A model generated the notes under the pieces. That model was not told where the DNA came from. It did not search any database and saw only the letters and a program-made list of their open reading frames with translations. The translations under genes were made by a program, and so were the position numbers. A stretch of DNA of 64,000 bases from Nocardioides daedukensis. Its GTDB lineage: Bacteria > Actinomycetota > Actinomycetes > Propionibacteriales > Nocardioidaceae. The DNA is taken from assembly GCF_013408415.1 (NCBI RefSeq), contig NZ_JACCAA010000001.1, forward strand, positions 1,984,001-2,048,000. Direction: 5' to 3'. This document shows, piece after piece, positions 35,771 to 43,784 of the stretch (positions are counted from its first letter, which is position 1; each line of letters opens with the position of its first letter).

Positions 35771-36529
35771 ATGAAACGCCTGACTCCCTCGCTCGCGATC
35801 TCGGTCCTCGCACTCGTCGTCGCCACCGGTGGTGCCTCCTATGCCGCCGTGTCGGTGGGCTCCGACGACGTCCGCGACAACTCGTTGACCACCTTCGACA
35901 TCGCGGACAACACGATCCACTCCTTCGACATCAAGAACAGCACCGTTCGCTCGGCAGACATCCGCGACGGGTCATTGCTGGCCAAGGACTTCAAGGCGGG
36001 CTCGCTGCCGGCCGGCCCGAAGGGGGCGACGGGCGCCCGGGGCGCCACCGGTCCGGCCGGGGCGGACGGGTCCGACGGGGCTCCGGGTGTTGCCGGCCCG
36101 GCAGGCACCGACGGCGCTCCGGCTCGTTGGGTCCTGGTCGACGCGAACGGTCAGATCGAGGCACAGTCGGGTGGATTCACCGTGATCGCCGGCTATCCGG
36201 AGACGCCGGCGGCAGCCAACGGCAACGTCTACATCGACTCCGGTGAGGACCTCTCGGACAACGGCGTGGTGGCCACGCTGGCGATGACCAACCAGATCGA
36301 CCAGAACGCCGACGAGATCAAGAACGGCCGCGCCCCCGGCGCCGACGCGAACCCGGAGTTCTCCGGAGAGGTGACCGCATCGGTGTGCGGCATCGCCACG
36401 GTTGTCGCCTGCGCGCCGACCGGGACCAACAACAGCTCCCACTTCGTGGTCAGCCCGCGGATGAGCGACGGCAGCGTCACCGGTCCCGACACCCGCAAGC
36501 GGTTCTATGTGGTGATCGCGGGCCAGTGA
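35771..36529 (+). CDS. Exported collagen-like repeat protein
   Basis: 252 residues. A signal peptide (MKRLTPSLAISVLALVVATG to about residue 27) leads into a polar segment built of repeated D-I-R/K-D-x-S units (DDVRDNSLTTFDIADNTI). A short G-x-y collagen-like run of about 13 triplets follows (residues 79-117: GPKGATGARGATGPAGADG and on), then a C-terminal beta-rich domain with two Cys. This layout recurs in actinobacterial secreted proteins of unknown role; the triplets may trimerise the C-terminal domain. No cell-wall anchor is seen. GGAAGG lies just before the ATG. Confidence 0.82.
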   Translation: MKRLTPSLAISVLALVVATGGASYAAVSVGSDDVRDNSLTTFDIADNTIHSFDIKNSTVRSADIRDGSLLAKDFKAGSLPAGPKGATGARGATGPAGADGSDGAPGVAGPAGTDGAPARWVLVDANGQIEAQSGGFTVIAGYPETPAAANGNVYIDSGEDLSDNGVVATLAMTNQIDQNADEIKNGRAPGADANPEFSGEVTASVCGIATVVACAPTGTNNSSHFVVSPRMSDGSVTGPDTRKRFYVVIAGQ

Positions 36530-36572
36530 CCGCGGGCCAGTGACCGACCAACCAGTGATCGGCTGACGTCGA

Positions 36573-36608
36573 GGAACGGCGGGCAACCACGAGGATGCTC
36601 GCCGTTCC
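36573..36608. terminator. 13-bp hairpin terminator
   Basis: GGAACGGCGGGCA pairs with TGCTCGCCGTTCC (one G-T pair) around a 10-nt loop. It lies between the collagen-like gene and the tail of the convergent permease gene. Confidence 0.65.
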
Positions 36609-36612
36609 CGGC

Positions 36613-37860
36613 TCAGCTCTTGCGCAGGCGGGAGAAGAGACCGGGCTTGCTGCGCGCGGGCGCCCCAGCGGTCTCACCTGCGGTCTCGTCAGTCGTCTCG
36701 GCAGTCGTGTCGTCGTCGACCTCCAGCGCAGCACCTTCGCCGGTGGAGATCTCGATCCGTTGGTCCGGCGACGAAGGGCTGCCGACCGCCACCGATGCCT
36801 GCTCGTTGAGGTAGCGCAGCACCACGGCGGTCACGGCCACCACCGGAACGGCCAGGAAGGCCCCGATGATGCCGAAGAGCGTCGAGCCCAGGGCCACGGA
36901 GAGCAGCACGACCGCCGCATGCAGGTTCATGCTCTTGGACTGCAGCCACGGAGACAGCACGTTGCCCTCGAGCTGCTGCACGGCGAGGATCACCAGCAGG
37001 ACGATCAGGGCACCGTTCCAGCCGACCGAGACCAGTGCCACCAGGACCGCGACGGCACCGACCACGAAGGCACCCACGATCGGGATGAAGCCACCGAAGA
37101 AGGTGAGCACGGCCAGGGGGATGGCCAACGGGACGCCGACCAGGACCAGGCCGATGCCAATGAAGACGGCGTCGATGAAGCTGACCAGTGCCTGGGTGCG
37201 GATGAAGCCGCCCAGCGTGGCCCAGGCCCGGCTGAGGACCTCGGTCAGGTGCCTGCCGACCCGGTCGCCGGCGATGCCGCTGGCCCAGGGGATGAACTTC
37301 CGGCCGTCCTTGAGGAACAGGAAGGTGAGGATCAGCGAGACGATCAGGGTGATCACGGCCGAGGTCACCGCGCCGGTGGCGACCAGGACCCCGTTCGCGA
37401 TGTCGCCCGACGAGGACGCAAGCCGGTCCTGGATCGCCTGCAGGGCGGTGTCGATCTGGGCCTTGGAGACGATGTCGCTCTCCTGGACCCACTTCTGGAC
37501 CCGCTCGATCCCCTTGAGCGTGTCGGAGGCGATGTCACTGGTCTGCCCGCCGATCGAGGGTGCCAGCGCGAAGGCGGTGCCGACGATCGCACCGATCGCG
37601 GTGAGCAGCGCCGCGCCTGCGGAGAGAGCCGTGGGGAAGCGCAGCCGGCGCTCGAAGAAACCGGCGAGCGGGGCGAGCACGCTGGTGATGATCAGGGCCA
37701 GGGCCACCGGCAGGATGATGCTCCAGGCGAACTTGACGATCAGCCCGACGAGCACCGCGCCGAGCGCGATGCCGACCCAGCGGAAGCTCCACCGCGAGAC
37801 CCATTCGATGCCGTCCCCGATCACCGCTGCACGGGACCTGCCCTCATCCGGATTGCTCAT
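36613..37860 (-). CDS. AI-2E family transporter (PerM/YdiK-like permease)
   Basis: A 415-residue membrane protein with about eight helices. Family features are the paired N-terminal helices (WVGIALGAVLVGLIVKFAWSI and an ILPVALALIITSVLAPL repeat), the long extracytoplasmic helical segment (residues 100-155), and the GGFIPIVGAFVVGAVAVLVAL and LEGNVLSPWLQSKSMNLHA signatures. The name comes from one AI-2 exporter; most members have unknown cargo, and some exchange Na+/H+. The last ~60 residues are a charged cytoplasmic tail. GGAAGGA before the ATG at 37860 fixes the start. Confidence 0.87.
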   Translation of the reverse strand: MSNPDEGRSRAAVIGDGIEWVSRWSFRWVGIALGAVLVGLIVKFAWSIILPVALALIITSVLAPLAGFFERRLRFPTALSAGAALLTAIGAIVGTAFALAPSIGGQTSDIASDTLKGIERVQKWVQESDIVSKAQIDTALQAIQDRLASSSGDIANGVLVATGAVTSAVITLIVSLILTFLFLKDGRKFIPWASGIAGDRVGRHLTEVLSRAWATLGGFIRTQALVSFIDAVFIGIGLVLVGVPLAIPLAVLTFFGGFIPIVGAFVVGAVAVLVALVSVGWNGALIVLLVILAVQQLEGNVLSPWLQSKSMNLHAAVVLLSVALGSTLFGIIGAFLAVPVVAVTAVVLRYLNEQASVAVGSPSSPDQRIEISTGEGAALEVDDDTTAETTDETAGETAGAPARSKPGLFSRLRKS

Positions 37861-38138
37861 GGGCGCATCCTTCCACGCGGACACACGCGACGCGTTCGCC
37901 ACGTCGGAGGTGCGGTCGGAGGAAATTTTGTCGTTCCGCGTCATGACAGCCGGTGAGCTGCGTCACCTAGAAACACGCCAAATCCCGCCCAAAACGCGGA
38001 CACGCGGCGTGAAGGTGCGCAAGAGTGGCAGAGAATAGGCTGCGACCTGAGAAGTTTCGAAGAATTCGTGTCACTTTTTTTCATGCGTGTCGTTGAGCCG
38101 TCATACCCGCGAACCCATTTGCAATAAGGACACCCCCT

Positions 38139-39470
38139 GTGAAGAGAACTGCTGTGCGACTCGGCGCCGCCTCGGCCGCGACCGCGCTCGTGATGCTTTC
38201 CATTGCCCCCGCGCACGCCGCGACCGTCTCCCAGGCCGAGGCACAGGCGATCAGCCTGAGCATCGGCGGCCAGGCCATCGAGATCGAGTCCGTGCTCAAC
38301 GAGCCGTCGCGCGCTGTCAACGACGGCTCCACGGACGTCGTCACCGCGGCCCCCAAGCCCCTGCTCGCCGCCCTTGACGGTCAGCGCCTCGCCATCACCG
38401 GCGCGCTCGGCCAGGGTGCGGTCGCCAAGCGCATCGAGGACACCGCCAACAAGCAGTACACCGGCAACTCCTTCGCCTGCGCCGGCACCGTCAGCAACGC
38501 GAGCGGTTCGCCCGTCACCGTCGGCGACAACTCCTGCAACTTCAGTGACGACCCGGTCTCGATCAACTTCGACAACCTGCTGCTCGACAGCGGCCTCGAG
38601 GTCATCCCGGTCGAGGGCAACGTCATCGGCGAGGCACTCGAGCCGATCCTCGGCCCGCTGAACGCCGCGCTGGCCCCCCTCCTCGAGCAGCTCACCGGCG
38701 CACTCGTGCCGGCGCTCCAGCAGGCCCTCGCACCGCTCGCCGACCTTGACCTCGCCGTCACCCTCGGCGCCATCGAGAGCCGCTGCGTGGCCAACACCGG
38801 CGAGCAGGCAATCGGCGAGTCCTCCATCGCCAACGCCAGCATCGCCCTGACCCTGGCCGGCACCGACCTCGGTGTGATCGACCTCGACACCAACGTCCCG
38901 CCGTCGCCGACCGGCACCCCGCTGCTCAGCTCGACTGCTCTGCTCGACCACATCCTGCCGAGCATCACCGACTCGCTGACCGACACCCTGCTCGACGGCG
39001 CCCTGCGCCCGGTCCTCGAGCCGCTCCTGCTCGACGGCCTGCTCGGCCAGCTGATCGACGCCATCCGCGAGCCGCTCCTGGTCCCGATCCTCGACGGCCT
39101 GCTCACCGACGCCCTCACCGACGCCGGCATCCTCTCGATCGTGGTCAACAAGCACGTCCCGAGCGCCAACGGCGAGGCCATCACGGTCACCACCCTCGAC
39201 ATCGAGGCCCTCAAGGCGATCGAGCCCCTGGCCATCGACCTCGAGCTCGGCAAGGTTGCCTGTGGCCCGAACGGCACCGCCCCGATCGCTGACCCGGAGC
39301 CCACTCCGGAGGAGCCGAAGAAGGACCTGCCTGACGTGCCCACCAAGGTCACCGCCGGTGTCGACTCCGAGTCCGGTGCGGCCAACAGCGGAGCCGGTCT
39401 CCTGGCTGCACTGCTCGCCCTGGGAACCGCCGCTGGTGTGGTCGGATTCCGGAGGAGCCTCAAGTCGTGA
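38139..39470 (+). CDS. Secreted, C-terminally membrane-anchored protein of the sortase locus
   Basis: 443 residues. A signal peptide (MKRTAVRLGAASAATALVML, cleavage near AHA-AT) and an Ala/Leu-rich body follow. Amphipathic stretches are built from repeated L-L-D-G/P-L units (ILGPLNAALAPLLEQLTGAL; LLLDGLLGQLIDAI). A Pro/Glu linker and a C-terminal helix plus basic tail (LLAALLALGTAAGVVGFRRS) follow. This C-terminal layout is that of a sortase substrate, yet the motif before the helix is LPDVPTKVTAG, not LPxTG or LAxTG. The GTG start is preceded by AAGGA. The stop overlaps the sortase start (GTGA), so the two form one unit. Confidence 0.78.
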   Translation: MKRTAVRLGAASAATALVMLSIAPAHAATVSQAEAQAISLSIGGQAIEIESVLNEPSRAVNDGSTDVVTAAPKPLLAALDGQRLAITGALGQGAVAKRIEDTANKQYTGNSFACAGTVSNASGSPVTVGDNSCNFSDDPVSINFDNLLLDSGLEVIPVEGNVIGEALEPILGPLNAALAPLLEQLTGALVPALQQALAPLADLDLAVTLGAIESRCVANTGEQAIGESSIANASIALTLAGTDLGVIDLDTNVPPSPTGTPLLSSTALLDHILPSITDSLTDTLLDGALRPVLEPLLLDGLLGQLIDAIREPLLVPILDGLLTDALTDAGILSIVVNKHVPSANGEAITVTTLDIEALKAIEPLAIDLELGKVACGPNGTAPIADPEPTPEEPKKDLPDVPTKVTAGVDSESGAANSGAGLLAALLALGTAAGVVGFRRSLKS

Positions 39471-40108
39471 CCCGACGCCAGCGCCTGGGTGAACAGCTTC
39501 GTGGTGTTCACTCAGGCCTCCTGGCCTTCTGCCTGGTCCTGGTCCTGGCAGGGGTCGTGCTGCCCTCGGCGAAGTCCGAGAACGCATTCGAGGCAGCAAG
39601 GGTCACCCCCTCGCAACCGATCCAGCTGATCGTTCCGTCGATCAAGCTCCGGTCAAAGATCATTCCGATCGAGGTCGACCAGAACGGCACGCTCGACCCG
39701 CCGGAGGACGTCGACCTCGTGGGCTGGTGGAAGCGCAGCGCCAAGCCAGGCGCTGCCAAGGGCCAGACCGTCCTCACCGGACACACCGTGCACACCGGCG
39801 GTGGCGTGATGGACAAGCTGGGCAAGCTCGACAAGGGCGCAAAGGTCCAGGTCAAGACCGGCAAGGCGACCTTGAACTACAAGGTCACCAAGGTGAAGAC
39901 CTACACCACCGCCCAGGTCGCGAAATATGCACAGACCCTCTTCGCCCAGGACCGTGAACGGGGCCGGTTGGTCCTGGTCACCTGCACTGACTGGGAGAAC
40001 GGGGTCTACCAGAGCAACGTCATCGTCTTCGCCGATCCAGACGGCGTCGACAAGTCTTCGGAGATGAAGGACCAGCAGGACAAGCCGGTCCAGGCCAAGG
40101 CTGCCTGA
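39467..40108 (+). CDS. Class E/F-type sortase
   Basis: A 213-residue membrane-anchored transpeptidase with one N-terminal helix (about 17-34) and the sortase barrel. The catalytic His is in TVLTGHTVHTGGGVMDKLGKL and the Cys in RLVLVTCTDW; the late Arg expected in the family is replaced or shifted (DWENGVYQSN has none), so Arg must come from elsewhere, or the enzyme is atypical. It probably links the coupled upstream protein to the cell wall or pili. GTGA overlap. A 16-bp hairpin follows. Confidence 0.85.
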   Translation: MTRRQRLGEQLRGVHSGLLAFCLVLVLAGVVLPSAKSENAFEAARVTPSQPIQLIVPSIKLRSKIIPIEVDQNGTLDPPEDVDLVGWWKRSAKPGAAKGQTVLTGHTVHTGGGVMDKLGKLDKGAKVQVKTGKATLNYKVTKVKTYTTAQVAKYAQTLFAQDRERGRLVLVTCTDWENGVYQSNVIVFADPDGVDKSSEMKDQQDKPVQAKAA

Positions 40109-40117
40109 CAGCACATC

Positions 40118-40146
40118 CCATCCATGCCGGGGGTTCGCTACGAACT
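40118..40146 (+). promoter_or_regulatory. Putative SigK-type ECF promoter (CCATCC / CGAACT)
   Basis: CCATCC at 40118-40123 is followed after 17 nt by CGAACT at 40141-40146, 6 nt before the ATG at 40153. The mycobacterial SigK elements are CCATCC and CCGAAT as I recall. The -35 is exact and the -10 partial. It overlaps the hairpin at 40122-40156. Confidence 0.4.
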
Positions 40147-40156
40147 CCCGGCATGG
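40122..40156. terminator. 16-bp hairpin after the sortase gene
   Basis: CCATGCCGGGGGTTCG, loop CTA, then its complement with one G-T pair. It should end the surface-protein/sortase transcript, yet its right arm contains the ATG of the next gene and most of a possible ECF promoter. Confidence 0.55.
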
Positions 40157-41709
40157 TGCATTTAATCTCGCGTGATCGAATCGTCCCCGCCCTCCTGTTC
40201 GGAGGCGCCGGAGTCCTGGCCACGCTGTGCGGCATGGCCGCAGGGCACCTCACCGCGGCGCTGCTGACGCCGTCCTCCTCCCCCGTGCTCGCGGTCGGCT
40301 CGACGGTGATCGACCTGACGCCCACTCCGCTCAAGGAGTACGCCGTGCGCGAGTTCGGCACCCGCGACAAGCCGATCCTGCTCGCCACCGTGATCGCGGT
40401 GACCCTGCTGCTGGCCGCGATCGCCGGTTGGCTCAGCCGCAAGCACTTCGCTGTCGGGGTCGTCTTCCTGCTCGTCCTGGTGGCCCTGGCCGGCGCCGCT
40501 GCGCTGACCCGCCCCCTCGCCACGCTCGAGGACCTCATCCCCGCCGTGGTGACCGCGATCATGGGCCTGGCCGTGCTCTTCCTGCTCGTGCGCCACCCGT
40601 CGCCGAAGCGGATGCGCCACCCCATGCGCCAGGCCGAGCTGGCCGAGCAGCCGATGTCACGCCGGATGGTCCTGATCGCCTCCGGAGTCGTCGCCTCGAT
40701 GACCGGCCTGATGGCGTGGGGCGGCGAACGCATCATCGCCCGACGCACCAACCCCGGCAGCATCACCCTGCCGCCGCCCGCCGACCCGGCTCCGCCGCTC
40801 CCGCGCGGCATCGAGCAGTCCTATCGCGGGATCAGTCGGTTGCAGACCCCGACCGACACCTTCTACCGGGTGGACACCAACCTGACCCTGCCCGTGGTCT
40901 CCGTGGACGACTGGACACTCACCATCGACGGCGACGTGGAGAACGAGTTCACCCTCACCTTCGACGAGCTCGCCGCCATGCCCCTGGTGGAGCGCGACAT
41001 CACGATGACCTGTGTCTCCAACGAGGTCGGCGGTCGCTACGTCGGCGCAGCCCGCTGGCTCGGAGTGCCGCTGACTGCCCTGTTCGAACGCGCCGGCGTC
41101 GGCACCAAGGCCGACCAGATCCTCAGCACCGCGGTCGACGGCTTCACCATCAGCACCCCGTTGGACGTCGCGACCGACGGTCGTGACGCGATGGTCGCGA
41201 TCGGGATGAACGGCAAGTCACTGAAGGCCGAGCACGGCTTCCCGGCCCGCCTGATCACCCCCGGCATCTATGGCTTCGTCGGGGCGACCAAGTGGCTCAC
41301 CAAGCTGACGCTGACCACCTACGCCAAGGAGACGGCGTACTGGACCGATCGCAAGTGGGCCACCGACGCCCCGATCAAGATCGCCTCCCGGATCGACACA
41401 CCCCGACCGTTGAGCACCATCGACGCCGGTCGCGTCGTCATCGGAGGCGTGGCGTGGGCGCAGACTCGCGGCATCGAGCGCGTCGAGATCCGCATCGACG
41501 GCGGCCCCTGGCAGCCGACGCGCCTGGGACCGGACGTCGGCGTGGACTACTGGCGCCAGTGGTACCAGTTCTGGGACGCCGAGCCGGGCCGTCACATGCT
41601 CGCCGTGCGCGCCATCGGCGCCGACGGCGAGGTCCAGACCCCTGTCCGGGCGACCCCGTTCCCCGCCGGATCCAGCGGCATCCAAGAAATTGTCATTTCA
41701 GTGCGTTGA
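40153..41709 (+). CDS. Membrane-anchored molybdopterin oxidoreductase, sulfite-oxidase-like
   Basis: 518 residues. Four to five N-terminal membrane helices (about 9-30, 76-94, 98-115, 122-142, 170-190) carry an extracytoplasmic sulfite-oxidase-type Mo domain. The Mo-ligand Cys287 lies in DITMTCVSNEVGGRYVG, and GFPARLITPGIYGFVGATKW is the cofactor pocket. The C-terminal dimerisation-like domain is RVVIGGVAWAQTRGIERVEI. The likely role is reduction or oxidation of S- or N-oxides outside the membrane. The next gene encodes a fasciclin lipoprotein and then sigK. The start is uncertain: ATG 40153 lies in a hairpin and has no ribosome site, consistent only with a leaderless message. Confidence 0.87.
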   Translation: MVHLISRDRIVPALLFGGAGVLATLCGMAAGHLTAALLTPSSSPVLAVGSTVIDLTPTPLKEYAVREFGTRDKPILLATVIAVTLLLAAIAGWLSRKHFAVGVVFLLVLVALAGAAALTRPLATLEDLIPAVVTAIMGLAVLFLLVRHPSPKRMRHPMRQAELAEQPMSRRMVLIASGVVASMTGLMAWGGERIIARRTNPGSITLPPPADPAPPLPRGIEQSYRGISRLQTPTDTFYRVDTNLTLPVVSVDDWTLTIDGDVENEFTLTFDELAAMPLVERDITMTCVSNEVGGRYVGAARWLGVPLTALFERAGVGTKADQILSTAVDGFTISTPLDVATDGRDAMVAIGMNGKSLKAEHGFPARLITPGIYGFVGATKWLTKLTLTTYAKETAYWTDRKWATDAPIKIASRIDTPRPLSTIDAGRVVIGGVAWAQTRGIERVEIRIDGGPWQPTRLGPDVGVDYWRQWYQFWDAEPGRHMLAVRAIGADGEVQTPVRATPFPAGSSGIQEIVISVR

Positions 41710-41713
41710 TGAC

Positions 41714-41740
41714 CAATCCGCCCCGACACCAGCTCCGAAT
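41714..41740 (+). promoter_or_regulatory. Putative SigK-type promoter of the fasciclin gene (CAATCC / CCGAAT)
   Basis: An exact CCGAAT at 41735-41740 is preceded, after a 15-nt spacer, by CAATCC (one change from CCATCC). The transcript would start near 41747 and carry an AAAGG ribosome site before the ATG at 41778. In mycobacteria the fasciclin antigens MPT70/MPT83 are SigK targets, so the pairing is functionally sensible. Confidence 0.5.
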
Positions 41741-41777
41741 CACTACCGACAAGCAACCACCACCGAAAGGCCGGACC

Positions 41778-42431
41778 ATGAAGCACACCACCACCATCCG
41801 TCGCACCGGAGTCGCCGCAGCAGCCCTCGCCCTGAGCTTCGGCCTCGCAGCCTGTGGCTCGGACGACGACTCCAGCGCCGACGCCAACAACGACACCACC
41901 ACCAGCCAGAGCCCCGCCGGTGACTCGGGCGACACCGACGACATGGCCACGAACGCCGGCGCAGAGACCTTCGGCCCCGGCTGCTCGGCAATCCCCAAGG
42001 ACGGTGCCGGCTCGTTCAACGGCATGGCCACCGAGCCCGTCGCCACCGCCGCCAGCGCCAACCCGCTGCTGGAGACCCTCGTCACCGCGGTCGGTGCTGC
42101 CGACCTGGGCGACACCCTCAACGCGGCCGAGGCGATCACCGTCTTCGCGCCCACCAATGACGCCTTCTCCAAGATCCCGAAGGCCGACCTCGAGGGCGTC
42201 CTGGCCGACAAGGACCTGCTCACCAAGATCCTGACCCACCACGTGGTTGCCGGTCAGCTCGGCCCGGACGAGGTCGCCGGCGAGCACGAGACGCTCGCAG
42301 GTGACAAGATCGAGGTCAAGGGCTCCGACGAGGAGTTCACGGTGGGCAAGGAGAACGCTGCAGTGCTCTGCGGCAACATCCCCACCGCCAACGCGACGGT
42401 CTACGTCATCGACACCGTGTTGATGCCCTGA
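41778..42431 (+). CDS. Fasciclin-domain lipoprotein (MPT70/MPT83-like)
   Basis: 217 residues. The lipobox is LAAC with Cys26. An Asp/Ser/Thr linker to about residue 65 follows, then one fasciclin (FAS1) domain: LLETLVTAVGAADLGDTLNAAEAITVFAPTNDAFSKIP, with the H-box-like ILTHHVVAGQL and final ATVYVIDTVLMP. It is the counterpart of mycobacterial MPT83/MPT70, abundant surface proteins under SigK control. It is 31 nt upstream of sigK and downstream of the Mo enzyme. A CCGAAT-type -10 element lies in its leader. Confidence 0.9.
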   Translation: MKHTTTIRRTGVAAAALALSFGLAACGSDDDSSADANNDTTTSQSPAGDSGDTDDMATNAGAETFGPGCSAIPKDGAGSFNGMATEPVATAASANPLLETLVTAVGAADLGDTLNAAEAITVFAPTNDAFSKIPKADLEGVLADKDLLTKILTHHVVAGQLGPDEVAGEHETLAGDKIEVKGSDEEFTVGKENAAVLCGNIPTANATVYVIDTVLMP

Positions 42432-42462
42432 TCGTCACCAGACGAGATCGAGGATCACCACT

Positions 42463-43071
42463 GTGAGAGGCATTGCAGCCGTTCCCTCGGGCGACACGTC
42501 GCCCGAGGGTCCGGTTGACCTCGCGGCCCTGTTCCGTCGGGCATCCAGGGGCGACGAATCCGCCTTCGGACAGCTCTACGACGCAACCGCAGCTCGAGTC
42601 CACGGGCTGGTGCTGCGCGTGGTGCGCGACCCGGCCCAGGCCGAGGAGGTCACCCAGGAGGCCTATCTCGAGGTGTGGCGCACCGCGTCCCGCTTCGACC
42701 CCGAGCGCGGCAGTCCGCTGTCGTGGCTGATGACCATCGCCCACCGTCGTGCCGTGGACCGGGTCCGATCTGCAGAGGCCTCGAGCCGCCGCGACTCGAC
42801 CTGGCACAACCAGTCGGCAGTGGTGGACCACGACGAGACCGCCGAGGCGGCCACCGCGGCACTCGAGGCGACTCGGGTGCGAGCAGCGCTGCACACGCTG
42901 ACCGACGTACAACGCGAAGCCCTGGAGCTGGCCTACTTCGGCGGCTACACCCACGTAGAGGTGGCGACCATGCTCGATCTGCCGGTCGGCACCGCAAAAA
43001 CCAGAATCCGAGACGGGTTGATCCGTCTCCGCGACACCTTGGGGCCCAGGGAAGAAGGGAGCATCCGATGA
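42463..43071 (+). CDS. sigK: ECF RNA polymerase sigma factor SigK
   Basis: A 202-residue ECF sigma factor. Region 2 reads FRRASRGDESAFGQLYDATAARVHGLVLRVVRDPAQAEEVTQEAYLEVW, with RFDPERGSPLSWLMTIAHRRAVDRVR; region 4 reads LTDVQREALELAYFGGYTHVEVATMLDLPVGTAKTRIRDGL. The GPVDLAALFRRASRGDESAF start and the overlapping rskA partner identify it as SigK. The GTG start at 42463 has only a weak GAGGA. In mycobacteria SigK drives mpt70/mpt83 and its own operon; the neighbours here fit. Confidence 0.92.
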   Translation: MRGIAAVPSGDTSPEGPVDLAALFRRASRGDESAFGQLYDATAARVHGLVLRVVRDPAQAEEVTQEAYLEVWRTASRFDPERGSPLSWLMTIAHRRAVDRVRSAEASSRRDSTWHNQSAVVDHDETAEAATAALEATRVRAALHTLTDVQREALELAYFGGYTHVEVATMLDLPVGTAKTRIRDGLIRLRDTLGPREEGSIR

Positions 43072-43784
43072 GTGACATCCACGCCCTCGTGGGCGCATAT
43101 GCCGTCGATGCGCTCGACGACATCGAACGCCAGCAGTTCGAGCGTCACCTCGCCACCTGTGCAGACTGCCGCGACGAGGTCGCCAGCCTGCGCGATGCCT
43201 CCTCGATGCTCTCGGGCATCACCCTCAGCCCCCCGCCCCCCTCGCTGCGCGACCGGGTGATGGCCGACATCAGCACAGTCCGCCCGCTTCCTCCCGAGGT
43301 GCCGGTGCGCAAGGAGGCACCGAGGCGACGTCGGTTTCCGGCGTTGGTCGCCGCGGCTGCCGCAGTTGCGGTGATCGGTGGTGGCGCAGTCGCCATCACC
43401 CAGCCCTGGCAGGACGAGTCCAGCCAGCAGCTCACGGCCGCCGGCCGGGTGCTCGCGGCGAGCGACGCGAAGACTGTCGGCGTCGAGCTCGACGGCGGCA
43501 CGAAGGCCGAGCTGGTCCGCTCCAAGTCGCAGGGACAGGCCGTCCTGGTCACCCACGACATGCCGGCCGCACCTGCCGGCAAGGTCTACCAGCTCTGGTT
43601 GCAGTCCGATGAGGGCGAGATGGTCCCTGCCGGCCTGATGTCCGGCGGCTCGGACGCCGAGGTCCTCCTCGACGGTGACGCCGCCTCGGCCACCGCGGCC
43701 GGGATCACCGTTGAACCGGCGGGCGGATCGACGAGCCCGACCAGTGACCCGATCGTGCTCTTCGACTTCGCGCAGGCGACATGA
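43068..43784 (+). CDS. rskA: Anti-sigma-K factor RskA
   Basis: A 238-residue single-pass anti-sigma factor. The cytoplasmic zinc-associated domain has H27-x3-C31-x2-C34 (ERHLATCADC). One membrane helix follows (about 88-108: ALVAAAAAVAVIGGGAVAI), then the extracytoplasmic RskA domain: VYQLWLQSDEGEMVPAGLM and TAAGITVEPAGGSTSPTSDPI. In mycobacteria regulated proteolysis of RskA releases SigK under reducing conditions. It overlaps sigK by ATGA and the following oxidoreductase gene by ATGA. It probably sets the activity of the whole locus. Confidence 0.93.
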   Translation: MSDIHALVGAYAVDALDDIERQQFERHLATCADCRDEVASLRDASSMLSGITLSPPPPSLRDRVMADISTVRPLPPEVPVRKEAPRRRRFPALVAAAAAVAVIGGGAVAITQPWQDESSQQLTAAGRVLAASDAKTVGVELDGGTKAELVRSKSQGQAVLVTHDMPAAPAGKVYQLWLQSDEGEMVPAGLMSGGSDAEVLLDGDAASATAAGITVEPAGGSTSPTSDPIVLFDFAQAT

